From NCBI GenBank assembly GCA_964405325.1, contig CAYONM010000055.1:1-17848 (forward strand): a stretch of 17,848 nt of DNA, written 5' to 3'. The position numbers and the translations under genes are program-made. This document shows positions 1 to 6,457 of this stretch, one piece after another. Source of the stretch: CAYONM01 sp964405325. Its GTDB lineage: Bacteria > Planctomycetota > UBA11346. Position 1 is the first letter of the stretch. The number at the start of each line of letters is the position of its first letter. Under the pieces are notes generated by a model that saw nothing but the letters and a program-made list of their open reading frames with translations, was not told where the DNA came from and did no database searches.

Positions 1-191
1 CATCCTCCGATGACGGTACCCATTGGCGGCGCGATGATGCCGGCGGCCTACTCCCCAGCGGCAAGGACTGGGACAGTGAGATGTGCTGCTATCCGGCGCT
101 ACTGGAGGTGGACGGTCGCCTGCTGTGTTTCTACTGCGGCAACGGTTATGGCGCCACCGGTTTTGGCCTGGCCGAGGTCCGATTACCGTGA
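1..191 (+). CDS. C-terminal fragment of a GH43/GH32-like beta-propeller protein (5' end outside window)
   Basis: The frame whose codons begin at position 3 is open from the window edge to a TGA at 189-191, giving about 62 residues. It contains an S-D-D-G-x-H-W motif and, near the end, a D-W-D-S-E-M stretch followed by YPALLEVDGRLLCFYCGNGY and GATGFGLAEVRL. This pattern (a 'DG..W' blade, then a 'dg...FY.GNgyG.tGfGlA' blade) is typical of the last blades of five-bladed beta-propeller glycosidase-like proteins related to GH43/GH32. Such genes often occur in surface-polysaccharide clusters. The active-site blades lie outside the window, so catalytic competence cannot be judged. Its stop overlaps the GTG start of the next gene (GTGA), which suggests translational coupling. 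Confidence 0.6.
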   Translation, partial: SSDDGTHWRRDDAGGLLPSGKDWDSEMCCYPALLEVDGRLLCFYCGNGYGATGFGLAEVRLP

Positions 192-1228
192 GTGTGTTGG
201 TGTTTCCCGCAGTCGGCAGCAGCGGCTGCACGCAGGCCCAAACCTGGCGGAGCCTGAGCCTGCGGGTGGTTGCGGCCAGTTCGGTCGGCGTTTCGCCGGT
301 TTGGCGTGATGGCAGTGACGCGCAGTGCCATCTCCCGATGGTGGACGATGCCAGCTTTGCCGAGCAATTCGAAGACCTTTGCCTGATCGAGAATATTACC
401 GCCATATTCGCGCCGGTTCCCGCGGTCCATGCCTTTTTTGCACGAAATCCAACGATTCTCGGTGATCGGACCCTACTGGGCGAACAGCCCATTGCCCAGG
501 TGCAACGAAGGGGTCGCCAATTGTTGGCACGGGCACGGGCACTGGATCAGCTGCTGCCGGACATCGATTCCGAAATGCTGGCCAGCGTATTGTGGCTTTG
601 CGATCAGATCCACGGCGAATGCGATGATATTAAAATCGCGGCACTGATCGCAGCGGTCCTGGCAGCTCCGGCCGGCGATCTGGTGGAGATCGGCACCTTG
701 CTGGGTCGATCAGCGGCAGCGCTTCGCATTGCCGGTGGCTGGCGCGGCTGCTCCGGCTTGTTCTGTATTGATCCCTGGCAGGCCACCTGTTCGCGTCAGG
801 AATCCGCGCCCGCCTGGGTGCGCGACGACATGGTCACGGCTTGGGACTACGAATTGATGCCGCTTCTGTGGCGTCAGCATCTGCGCTTGATCAGTGGCTG
901 TCCGCTGGGCTGCTGGCGCCTGCCATCAATCGAAGCCGCACCGCACTACGCCACCGGTGAACCTGCCGTTGGCTGCGATGGCGAAGCGGTGCATCCGGCA
1001 AAGGGCATCGCCTTGCTGCATATTGATGGCAATCATGATGTCGAAGCAGTCGCCGCTGATTGGGCAGCCTGGTCACCATTCTTGCAGCCGCAGGCCTGGA
1101 TCGTCTTTGACGATTATTGCTGGCGACACGGCGATGGGGTTCGCGTCTTCTGCGATCGATTACTGCCGACCGTCGCCGTACGGCGGGCTTTCGTCTGCGC
1201 CGGGGCCCTTTTTGTCGAGATGACCTGA
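188..1228 (+). CDS. Putative fusion: PylC/ATP-grasp-type N-terminal domain + class I SAM-dependent methyltransferase
   Basis: The protein has 346 residues from a GTG at 188, chosen because it overlaps the upstream stop and opens with a beta-strand MSVLVFPAVGSSG. Residues 1-85 resemble the pre-ATP-grasp Rossmann domain of PylC-like ligases: a 'vFPagss' strand, a 'vvaASSv' strand, a 'LPMVDDASF' motif and an 'ITAIFAP' strand. No ATP-grasp catalytic module follows. Instead, residues about 145-310 look like a Methyltransf_24-type domain, with the SAM-binding motif GDLVEIGTLLGRSAAAL (about 163-179) and a later LLHIDGNHD motif and VFDDY strand typical of that family. The gene ends 18 bp from the convergent frr gene. 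With the upstream propeller protein, the likely context is modification of a surface sugar, which is inference. The substrate is unknown. The methyltransferase assignment is fairly secure; the N-terminal domain is a similarity judgement from motif pattern. Confidence 0.7.
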   Translation: MSVLVFPAVGSSGCTQAQTWRSLSLRVVAASSVGVSPVWRDGSDAQCHLPMVDDASFAEQFEDLCLIENITAIFAPVPAVHAFFARNPTILGDRTLLGEQPIAQVQRRGRQLLARARALDQLLPDIDSEMLASVLWLCDQIHGECDDIKIAALIAAVLAAPAGDLVEIGTLLGRSAAALRIAGGWRGCSGLFCIDPWQATCSRQESAPAWVRDDMVTAWDYELMPLLWRQHLRLISGCPLGCWRLPSIEAAPHYATGEPAVGCDGEAVHPAKGIALLHIDGNHDVEAVAADWAAWSPFLQPQAWIVFDDYCWRHGDGVRVFCDRLLPTVAVRRAFVCAGALFVEMT

Positions 1229-1246
1229 GCCCCGACGCTTTCGGTC

Positions 1247-1807
1247 TCACACCGCTAAAATATCTTCGGTCTTCTCCTTCAGCAGATGGTCGACCTTGCC
1301 CTCGTATTGTTTCAACAATTCAGTGACGTCGTCGGCGGCCTTCTTGACGGTATCTTCGGGCCACTTCTCGTCCTTGCCGCTGGACTCGATCTGCTTGATA
1401 CCGTCACGACGGGCGTTGCGCATGGCAACGCGGCAGCGCTCGCCACTTTCCTTGGCCTGATTGGCCAATTCCTTGCGCCGTTCGCCGGAAAGCGGCGGGA
1501 TATTGAGGCGGATCAACTCGCCATCGTTCTGCGGCGACATGCCCAGGTCGGCGGCGATCAGGGCCTTTTCGATGTCGCGAATAGTGCCCTTGTCATAGGG
1601 CTTGATCAACAGCTGCTGCGGCTCGGGCACGCTGATGCCAGCCACCTGTTTGATGGAGACGGAGGCACCATAGGCCTCCACATGCACATGGTCGATCATT
1701 CCGGCGCTGGCGCGCCCGGTGCGAATACGACGCAGTTCGCCAACCAGGCTGTCGACGCTTTTCTCGAAGTGCTCTTCCACGTCCAACATGATCTCGTCGA
1801 GGTCCAT
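1247..1807 (-). CDS. frr: Ribosome recycling factor
   Basis: This 186-residue protein has the normal length for the family (about 185) and is recognisable throughout. It opens with an acidic helix (MDLDEIMLDVEEHFEKSV), then shows LRRIRTGRAS, IKPYDKGTIRDIEKALIAAD and RLNIPPLSGERRKEL, the domain I/II signature. After termination, RRF and EF-G split the post-termination 70S complex in the cytoplasm. The ATG at 1805-1807 is preceded by a strong GAGGAG Shine-Dalgarno that overlaps the pyrH stop. The pyrH-frr gap is only 11 nt, so the two genes are co-transcribed as in most bacteria. The gene runs convergent to the methyltransferase with an 18-bp gap and no visible rho-independent terminator. Confidence 0.98.
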   Translation of the reverse strand: MDLDEIMLDVEEHFEKSVDSLVGELRRIRTGRASAGMIDHVHVEAYGASVSIKQVAGISVPEPQQLLIKPYDKGTIRDIEKALIAADLGMSPQNDGELIRLNIPPLSGERRKELANQAKESGERCRVAMRNARRDGIKQIESSGKDEKWPEDTVKKAADDVTELLKQYEGKVDHLLKEKTEDILAV

Positions 1808-1818
1808 GGGGTGTCTCC

Positions 1819-2529
1819 TCAGGGGGTAGGATGGCCGACAACGGTGCCGGGTGGGTTATCGCCCAGCGCCGCACGAATGGCGCCAGGACTGGTCATATCG
1901 AAAACACGAATCGCGATGTCCTGCTCCCGGCACAAAGCGAAGGCGGCCTGATCCATGACCGCATAGCGACCGGCCAGAGCCTGATCGAAGGTCAGGTGCT
2001 CGAAACGGGTGGCGGTGGGATCCTTGCGCGGATCGGCGGAATAGATCCCGTCGACATTGGAGCCCTTCAGCAGCACACTGGCCGCCATCTCTGAAGCGCG
2101 CAACGCGGCGGTGGTGTCGGTGGTGAAGAAGGGATGCCCGGTACCACCACCGAATACGACGATGGTGCCGGCGTCCAAGTCGGCCACCACCTGTTCGCGG
2201 TGGTACTGACTGGCGACATTCGGAATGGCATGTGGGGCGTAGACTTGGCAGCGACCGCCAGCGGAGATGATCCCCTCTTTCAACGCCAAGCTGTTGATCA
2301 GCGTCGCCAACATGCCCATGTAATGTGGCCGGGTCGGATCTGCCGCCGCAGCCTGGAGGGGCGCGCCGCGAATGATGTTACCACCACCGACCACGACGCC
2401 GACCTGGGTCTGCTGCGCACCGTCGACCAGTTCCTGACAAACCTGGGACAGAGCTTCGGCATCGAAAACGCCTGCCGCGCTCCCCTTCAGGGCCTCACCG
2501 GACAGCTTCAACAACACACGACGTGCCAT
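1819..2529 (-). CDS. pyrH: Uridylate (UMP) kinase
   Basis: The 236-residue protein belongs to the amino-acid kinase fold of bacterial UMP kinases, which phosphorylate UMP to UDP with ATP in de novo pyrimidine synthesis. Visible signatures are the N-terminal phosphate-binding KLSGEAL, the glycine-rich VVVGGGNIIRG loop, ATLINSLAL, and the nucleotide-binding GGTGHPFFTTDTTAALRA segment. Length and motif order are normal. The ATG at 2527-2529 has a GGAG Shine-Dalgarno 5 nt upstream. It lies immediately before frr, as usual, but its other neighbour is phoU, 97 bp upstream. The common rpsB-tsf-pyrH-frr arrangement is therefore broken here. Confidence 0.98.
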   Translation of the reverse strand: MARRVLLKLSGEALKGSAAGVFDAEALSQVCQELVDGAQQTQVGVVVGGGNIIRGAPLQAAAADPTRPHYMGMLATLINSLALKEGIISAGGRCQVYAPHAIPNVASQYHREQVVADLDAGTIVVFGGGTGHPFFTTDTTAALRASEMAASVLLKGSNVDGIYSADPRKDPTATRFEHLTFDQALAGRYAVMDQAAFALCREQDIAIRVFDMTSPGAIRAALGDNPPGTVVGHPTP

Positions 2530-2626
2530 GGCGACTCCAAACGCGCAACGCTAAGCCCGGAGGCCTGGTTGGCAATGCCACCGAGGCACGCTTACGCCAC
2601 ACTGGTCGGCCAGTCCGCAGCATCCT

Positions 2627-3313
2627 TCAGCTCGACGGCTCGGTTGTCGGTGTGCTATCCGACTTGCCGCCGTGCCGAACCACTTTGGCTTGAACGTTGT
2701 AGACCACCTCTTTGCAGATGTTCTTGGCCAAGTCGCCACAACGCTCCAGATGCTTCATCGCTTCACAGAGCCGGATCACCTTGTGGATGTCGGTTGGATT
2801 CTGCTCAGCGTGATGGCTGTAGGCCGCAATGGTCTCGCCATAGGCACTGTTGACCATCTTGTCACGGGTGCGGATCTCGTCGGCCAGCTCGATGTCGTCA
2901 TGCTGCAGGGCGCGTACTGCATCCTGAACCATGCTTGGCACCAGATTGGCCAGATGGCGCATGCTGGGTGGAATCGGATAGCCCCCCTGGTCCTTCAGGG
3001 CACAGACGCAGTGACCAAGGGACTTGGCGTGATCGCCGATACGCTCCAAGCTGTGAATCACCTTGGAGGCGGTGATGATGAAACGGAAGTCATCCGCATA
3101 GGGCTGGTTGAGCGCCAGGATCCGCATCACGTGGGCATCGATGTTGTTTTCACGGTGATCGATATGCACGTCATCGGCAATCACCTGCTTGGCGATAGAC
3201 AGGTCCTCATTGAGAAAGGCATCCATCGCCAGATCGATGGCCGTCACGACCATGCTACACATACCGTAGATATCGCGCTTCACACTCATGATTTCATCAT
3301 GGAATTGGGACAT
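2627..3313 (-). CDS. phoU: Phosphate signalling regulator PhoU
   Basis: The 228-residue protein shows the two three-helix repeats of PhoU. The first carries SLERIGDHAKSLG and the second HLERCGDLAKNI, both the characteristic 'ER.GD.a' metal-binding motif. The N-terminus MSQFHDEIMSVKRDIYGM and overall length also fit. PhoU is a cytoplasmic negative regulator that links the Pst transporter to PhoR and represses the Pho response when phosphate is plentiful. The start at 3313 has a GAAGGA Shine-Dalgarno 7-8 nt upstream. It follows phoR after a 57-bp gap containing a compact palindrome. No pst transporter genes are in the window, so the partner must be encoded elsewhere or lie outside this view. 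Confidence 0.96.
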   Translation of the reverse strand: MSQFHDEIMSVKRDIYGMCSMVVTAIDLAMDAFLNEDLSIAKQVIADDVHIDHRENNIDAHVMRILALNQPYADDFRFIITASKVIHSLERIGDHAKSLGHCVCALKDQGGYPIPPSMRHLANLVPSMVQDAVRALQHDDIELADEIRTRDKMVNSAYGETIAAYSHHAEQNPTDIHKVIRLCEAMKHLERCGDLAKNICKEVVYNVQAKVVRHGGKSDSTPTTEPSS

Positions 3314-3346
3314 GGAAAGGTCCTTCGGGTTGGCGGAGCGGGCACG

Positions 3347-3363
3347 ACCCGATCCGATCGGGT
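3347..3363. repeat. Perfect 8+1+8 palindrome in the phoR-phoU gap
   Basis: ACCCGATC and GATCGGGT flank a single base, which would form a 7-bp stem with a 3-nt loop. It sits directly after the phoR stop. Neither strand has a T-run immediately 3' of the stem in the right orientation, so it is not a standard intrinsic terminator. It could stabilise an mRNA end, set relative phoU expression, or bind a dimeric protein. Confidence 0.5.
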
Positions 3364-3370
3364 GGAAAAA

Positions 3371-5239
3371 TCACACGCTCGTTACCGCTGCGATCTGAGG
3401 TGGTGTCGCCGGCAGCTCGACCACGAAGGTGGAACCGCAGCCCAACTGGGAGTGCACGCCGATGGTACCGCCATGCGCCAGCACGTAGTGTTTGACAATA
3501 CTCAAACCTAAGCCGGTACCGCCCAGGGCCCGAGACCGCGCCTTGTCGACCCGGTAGAAACGCTCGAAAATACGCTCCTGGGCCGTCGGGGGGATACCGA
3601 TGCCCTGGTCCTCGATTTCGGCAACGATACGGTCGCCAGCGACCTTGGCACGAACGGTAATGGTGGTATTGGGTGTCGAATAACGCACCGCATTGGAAAG
3701 GAGATTGTCGAAAACCTGACGCAGTGCCTCAGCATCACCACGCACCGGCAGTGGTTTGCTCAGATCCGGTTTGTGAATACGGATGCACGCCGCCGCGGCA
3801 GCTTCCTGAATGCCTTCGACCGCTTCCTGCAGACAACGACGCAAATCGACCTGCTCCCGCTCCATGGACTCGTCGTTCGCCTCCAAACGCGAGAGCACCA
3901 GCAGATCGGAAACCAGATTGGCCAATCGCACCGAGTGGGCCCGCGCCTTGTCGGTGAAACGACGTCGCATGTCCGGCGGCATGTCCTCGTCCTCATCGAG
4001 GGTCTCCAGAATGCCCTGGATGACGGTCAACGGGGTTTTCAATTCATGTGAGACGTTGGCGACGAAATCCCGCCGCATGTTGTCCAGACGACGACGCTCG
4101 GTCTGGTCGGTCACCACCAAAACCGCGCCGATCACCTGTCGATCAGCATCGTGCAGCGGGGAGATGTGCAGATCCAAATACCGCCCACTGGGCCCCGACA
4201 GACGCAGCTGACTGCGGCGATTACTCGCCTCCTGCAGTGCCAGACCGATTTCACCGCAAATGCGGTCGTGCCGGAGCACCTGCCAGACCGGCTGACCGAC
4301 CACATCACCGGAGTCGATCGGCAGCATCTCCTGAGCCACGGCATTGATATGCATGATGGCCTCGTCGGCATCGACCGCGATCACCCCCTCGTGCATATCC
4401 GAGAGAATGGTCAGCAATTTCTGACGATCGGTACTGATGGTCCTGATGCGCTGCTCCTGTTGCCGAGCCATGGTATCGAAGGAACGGATCAGATCGCCAA
4501 TCTCATCGCGCCCCGGTTTCGGCAGGATGGAACGCTGTTGGCCACGAGCCAGAGCCTGAGCCGCCGCCCGGAGCTGGTCCAAGGGTCTGGTCAGATTCCG
4601 GGCCATGAAAAAACCCAACACCAAAGCCGCGAGAGCAGACACCAACACCGCAAGGGTCACCACCATGCGTAAACGGGCACGCCGTTCATCCAACAGACGC
4701 AAGGGCACCGCTACCCGCAGCCAACCCAGGTGCTGGCCGGTCGCAACATCGCCGTCAGTGGTCGGCTGGAATTGCTCGCCATGCAGCGATCGGGCCAAGT
4801 ACATCATCTCCTGGCCGAGAGTATTGCTGTAACGTGACACCACGCTGACGCCGTCGGCGTTGCGCCGGCTGGCCGGCAGCTCTGCGCGACCAAGATGGTT
4901 GTCCATCAGTCGCGGATCCTCGTCGCTGTCGGCCAACACCCGGCCGTCAGGCAGCACCAGGGTCAGACGCGTCGGCACCTGTGCCCGCAGACGCTTGAAG
5001 CGACGTTGCAGCAGCTGACCCGCCTGCTCCAGGGCACCAGAACCCTGATCCAGGGTGTCCAGTACCAGTTCAGCAACCAGCTGGCTCTTCTCAGCCAGTT
5101 CGTTCCGAATCTGCCGCTGGATGTCCGAGGTCAGCTGTTGCTCCAGCAATTGCCACGTGATGACGGCCACCAACAGGATGATCCCGACAAAACCAGCGTA
5201 TAATTTGAACAATAATCGTGAACGCACGAGAAGGATCAT
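3371..5239 (-). CDS. phoR: Phosphate regulon sensor histidine kinase PhoR
   Basis: This 622-residue membrane histidine kinase has, in order: TM1 (about 10-30), a periplasmic sensor of about 160 residues containing VLADSDEDP and RYSNTLGQEMMYLA, TM2 (about 191-213), a HAMP domain (about 214-265), a PAS domain (about 275-385), a HisKA dimerisation domain with FVANVSHELKTPL and phospho-acceptor His398, and a C-terminal HATPase with an N box (FDNLLSNAVRYS), G1 (DQGIGIP) and G2 (GGTGLGLSIV). It autophosphorylates and passes the phosphate to PhoB under phosphate limitation. The start is uncertain. The ATG at 5239 abuts AGAGG with no spacing, whereas a GTG at 5227 (giving MRSRLLFKLY) has the same AGAGG 12 nt upstream. 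Adjacent phoB and phoU support PhoR over a generic kinase. Confidence 0.93.
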   Translation of the reverse strand: MILLVRSRLLFKLYAGFVGIILLVAVITWQLLEQQLTSDIQRQIRNELAEKSQLVAELVLDTLDQGSGALEQAGQLLQRRFKRLRAQVPTRLTLVLPDGRVLADSDEDPRLMDNHLGRAELPASRRNADGVSVVSRYSNTLGQEMMYLARSLHGEQFQPTTDGDVATGQHLGWLRVAVPLRLLDERRARLRMVVTLAVLVSALAALVLGFFMARNLTRPLDQLRAAAQALARGQQRSILPKPGRDEIGDLIRSFDTMARQQEQRIRTISTDRQKLLTILSDMHEGVIAVDADEAIMHINAVAQEMLPIDSGDVVGQPVWQVLRHDRICGEIGLALQEASNRRSQLRLSGPSGRYLDLHISPLHDADRQVIGAVLVVTDQTERRRLDNMRRDFVANVSHELKTPLTVIQGILETLDEDEDMPPDMRRRFTDKARAHSVRLANLVSDLLVLSRLEANDESMEREQVDLRRCLQEAVEGIQEAAAAACIRIHKPDLSKPLPVRGDAEALRQVFDNLLSNAVRYSTPNTTITVRAKVAGDRIVAEIEDQGIGIPPTAQERIFERFYRVDKARSRALGGTGLGLSIVKHYVLAHGGTIGVHSQLGCGSTFVVELPATPPQIAAVTSV

Positions 5240-5252
5240 CCTCTGATGAAAC
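5240..5252. repeat. Direct repeat, phoR-side copy (13 bp)
   Basis: The sequence CCTCTGATGAAAC matches CCTCTGATGGAAC at 5459-5471 in 12 of 13 positions. The two copies flank the hairpin-rich phoB-phoR gap, consistent with a target-site duplication or a duplicated flank. Confidence 0.55.
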
Positions 5253-5275
5253 GGTCAAAATGGATGTTTCCCTCA

Positions 5276-5294
5276 GAGGGGGCGTTGCCCCCTC
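5276..5294. repeat. Perfect stem-loop, GAGGGGGC/GCCCCCTC
   Basis: Eight G:C-rich base pairs enclose a 3-nt loop (GTT). It is the phoR-proximal hairpin of the phoB-phoR gap. There is no T-run on either side, so it is not an intrinsic terminator. Confidence 0.6.
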
Positions 5295-5334
5295 GCGACA
5301 TCCGTTGCACACCCCCACGGCCTCGGTCGGACCT

Positions 5335-5351
5335 TGCTCGCTTCGCGAGCA
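5335..5351. repeat. Perfect stem-loop, TGCTCGC/GCGAGCA
   Basis: Seven base pairs enclose a TTC loop, and the structure abuts the next hairpin. Read on the plus strand, the stem is followed by TTTTT, which gives it a terminator-like look. That T-run, however, forms the first arm of the next stem, and no plus-strand gene precedes it. Confidence 0.5.
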
Positions 5352-5386
5352 TTTTTGGCGGCACTTCGCGCATTTTCCGCCAAAAA
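5352..5386. repeat. Stem-loop, TTTTTGGCGG/CCGCCAAAAA
   Basis: A perfect 10-bp stem encloses a 15-nt loop. On either strand the RNA would have an A-run before, and a U-run after or within, a G:C core. It could therefore act as a bidirectional terminator-like or attenuator element between phoB and phoR, and read-through would set the PhoB:PhoR ratio. Confidence 0.5.
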
Positions 5387-5458
5387 CCGGTCCTCGGTCG
5401 GTCGGTCTCGCACGTGGACGCGCTCGACTGAGCAGCCGCTGGCTTGGTTCGAAATCGA

Positions 5459-5471
5459 CCTCTGATGGAAC
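5459..5471. repeat. Direct repeat, phoB-side copy (13 bp)
   Basis: The sequence CCTCTGATGGAAC differs from the copy at 5240-5252 at one position. It begins 11 bp from the phoB stop codon. Confidence 0.55.
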
Positions 5472-5481
5472 AACGCACGGA

Positions 5482-6174
5482 CTATTCCCGATCTGCGAAG
5501 CGGTACCCGACCCCGCGAATGGTTTCAATCAGATCGCGATGCGGTCCGAGTTTTTTCCGGATCGCACGCACATGCACATCGACATTGCGGTCGATGACGA
5601 TGGCCCGATCACCCACCACCTGATCTAGCAGCTGATCGCGACTGAACACCCGGCCAGGACGGCCGGCGATGAAATGCAACAAACGGAACTCGGTCGCCGT
5701 GAACTCCACCGGGACGTTGTCCAATCGGACCTCGTGTCGGGCGATATCGATCACCATCGCTCCGTGCTCGATGCGCTGCTGTGGATTTTGCAGGTGCGTC
5801 TGAGTGCGTCGTAGCTGAGCCTTGATGCGCGCCAGCAACTCCCGTGGGCTGAAGGGCTTGGTCACGTAGTCGTCGGCACCAATGCCCAGTCCCAACACCA
5901 CGTCGCTCTCCTCGCTCTTGGCGGTCAGCATGATCACCGGGATCGTCCGGGTTTCATCATCCTGCTTCAACAGCCGACACAGCTCGATACCGTCCATTCC
6001 CGGCAGCATCAGGTCCAGCAGCACCAGGTGCGGGCGCTCCCCCCGCACCGCTTGCAGGCCCATTTCGCCATCAGCGGCCATGACCACCTGGTAGCCTTCG
6101 CGTTCGAGATTATAGGCGAGGAGCTCCTGAATATCGGGCTCATCCTCAATGACCATGATCTTCTTTGGCGGCAT
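5482..6174 (-). CDS. phoB: Phosphate regulon response regulator PhoB (OmpR/PhoB family)
   Basis: The 230-residue protein starts at the ATG at 6172-6174 (MPPKKIMVIEDEPD), which has a GGAG Shine-Dalgarno 5 nt upstream. The open frame continues upstream, but that extension is not conserved-looking. The receiver domain shows the acidic pair E10/D11, phospho-acceptor D54 in LVLLDLMLPGMDG, T84 and K106 in VTKPFSP. The winged-helix DNA-binding domain occupies about 130-228, with FTATEFRLLHFI, RDQLLDQV, RNVDVHVRAIRKKL and the terminal IRGVGYRF. Phosphorylated by PhoR, PhoB binds Pho boxes and activates phosphate-starvation genes. Length and architecture are normal. A Pho-box-like tandem repeat sits upstream, suggesting autoregulation. 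Confidence 0.95.
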   Translation of the reverse strand: MPPKKIMVIEDEPDIQELLAYNLEREGYQVVMAADGEMGLQAVRGERPHLVLLDLMLPGMDGIELCRLLKQDDETRTIPVIMLTAKSEESDVVLGLGIGADDYVTKPFSPRELLARIKAQLRRTQTHLQNPQQRIEHGAMVIDIARHEVRLDNVPVEFTATEFRLLHFIAGRPGRVFSRDQLLDQVVGDRAIVIDRNVDVHVRAIRKKLGPHRDLIETIRGVGYRFADRE

Positions 6175-6246
6175 GACGTCTCCACATAACGTGTCCAAAC
6201 TGCTGTTGGAGGTAAGCCGGCACCGTGCTTCGTGCTTTAAAGAAGC

Positions 6247-6274
6247 GTTATAATTGCTGCCAGCGTTCTGCCAG
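6247..6274 (-). promoter_or_regulatory. Candidate phoB promoter with Pho-box-like tandem repeat
   Basis: Read on the minus strand, 6274-6257 is CTGGCAG-AACG-CTGGCAG, two identical 7-mers with an 11-bp period. This is the layout of the classical PhoB box (CTGTCAT-N4-CTGTCAT), with 5 of 7 bases matching in each half. A TATAAC (6252-6247), a good -10 hexamer, follows after 4 bp, and the outer CTGGCA would sit 16 bp from it as a -35. The box lies closer to the -10 than in E. coli phoA (about 10 bp), so the exact geometry is uncertain. The distance to the phoB start is about 80 nt. Confidence 0.45.
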
Positions 6275-6287
6275 ACGAAATTCGTCT
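6273..6287. repeat. Perfect palindrome AGACGAA-A-TTCGTCT
   Basis: A 7+1+7 inverted repeat overlaps the outer edge of the Pho-box-like repeat upstream of phoB. It could be an operator for a dimeric regulator. The loop of one base means an RNA hairpin would need to open the inner pairs. Confidence 0.4.
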
Positions 6288-6314
6288 TTATAGAATCTTT
6301 TTTTCTCGTCAGAA

Positions 6315-6412
6315 GGGGCTCGTGTTTCATGCCCCGACTCGCTTCGCTCGATCCTTTCGAGCATGCCACTGGCCCCCTCCAAAGCGCTCCCGCCTCGCGC
6401 CGCATGCGCGGC
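6315..6412. repeat. Cluster of short hairpins between the kinase gene and phoB
   Basis: This non-coding stretch contains GGGGC/GCCCC (6315-6319 with 6331-6335), GCTCGA/TCGAGC (6346-6351 with 6357-6362, 5-nt loop) and GCCGC/GCGGC (6399-6403 with 6408-6412, 4-nt loop). It also holds CTCGCTTCGC (6338-6347), a 10-mer that recurs at 5337-5346 in the phoB-phoR gap. No stem is followed by a U-run on the minus strand. It may mark the 3' end of the kinase transcript or belong to a dispersed repeat family. Confidence 0.4.
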
Positions 6413-6457
6413 CTGACCTGAACGGAATCCGGATTGAGCCATCACAGAATCGGCGCG

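Larger units (their letters stand above)
5253..5458. repeat. Hairpin-rich intergenic segment, possible small inserted element (MITE-like)
   Basis: About 206 bp lie between the 13-bp near-perfect direct repeats, with no plausible gene. The segment holds three consecutive stem-loops: 5276-5294 (8-bp stem, 3-nt loop), 5335-5351 (7-bp stem, 3-nt loop) and 5352-5386 (10-bp stem, 15-nt loop). It also holds two copies of CCTCGGTCGG that bracket the last two hairpins. Removing this segment plus one repeat copy would place phoR about two dozen bases after phoB, the spacing expected for this operon. The candidate ends share only GGTC as an inverted match, so terminal inverted repeats are weak. No transposase is present. 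An alternative is an ordinary structured mRNA processing region. Confidence 0.45.

Noticed and set aside
83..187. Upstream extension of the methyltransferase frame to position 83
   Set aside because: It overlaps the clear reading frame of the propeller-protein C-terminus and is not domain-like; the GTG at 188 overlaps the upstream stop and starts at the first recognisable beta-strand.
1286..1951. 221-codon open frame on the plus strand across frr/pyrH
   Set aside because: Antisense shadow of two firmly identified genes in a GC-rich genome; no family motif or ribosome-binding site.
5335..5386. Intrinsic terminator for a plus-strand transcript
   Set aside because: No plus-strand gene precedes it; the T-run belongs to the next stem. 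It is kept only as a structured element.
5253..5458. CRISPR array or tandem repeat array
   Set aside because: The repeats are inverted stems and single direct-repeat pairs; there is no regular repeat-spacer pattern.
6175..6405. 77-residue N-terminal extension of PhoB
   Set aside because: The extension covers the promoter-like and hairpin region, and MPPKKIMVIEDEPD with its own GGAG is the standard receiver start.
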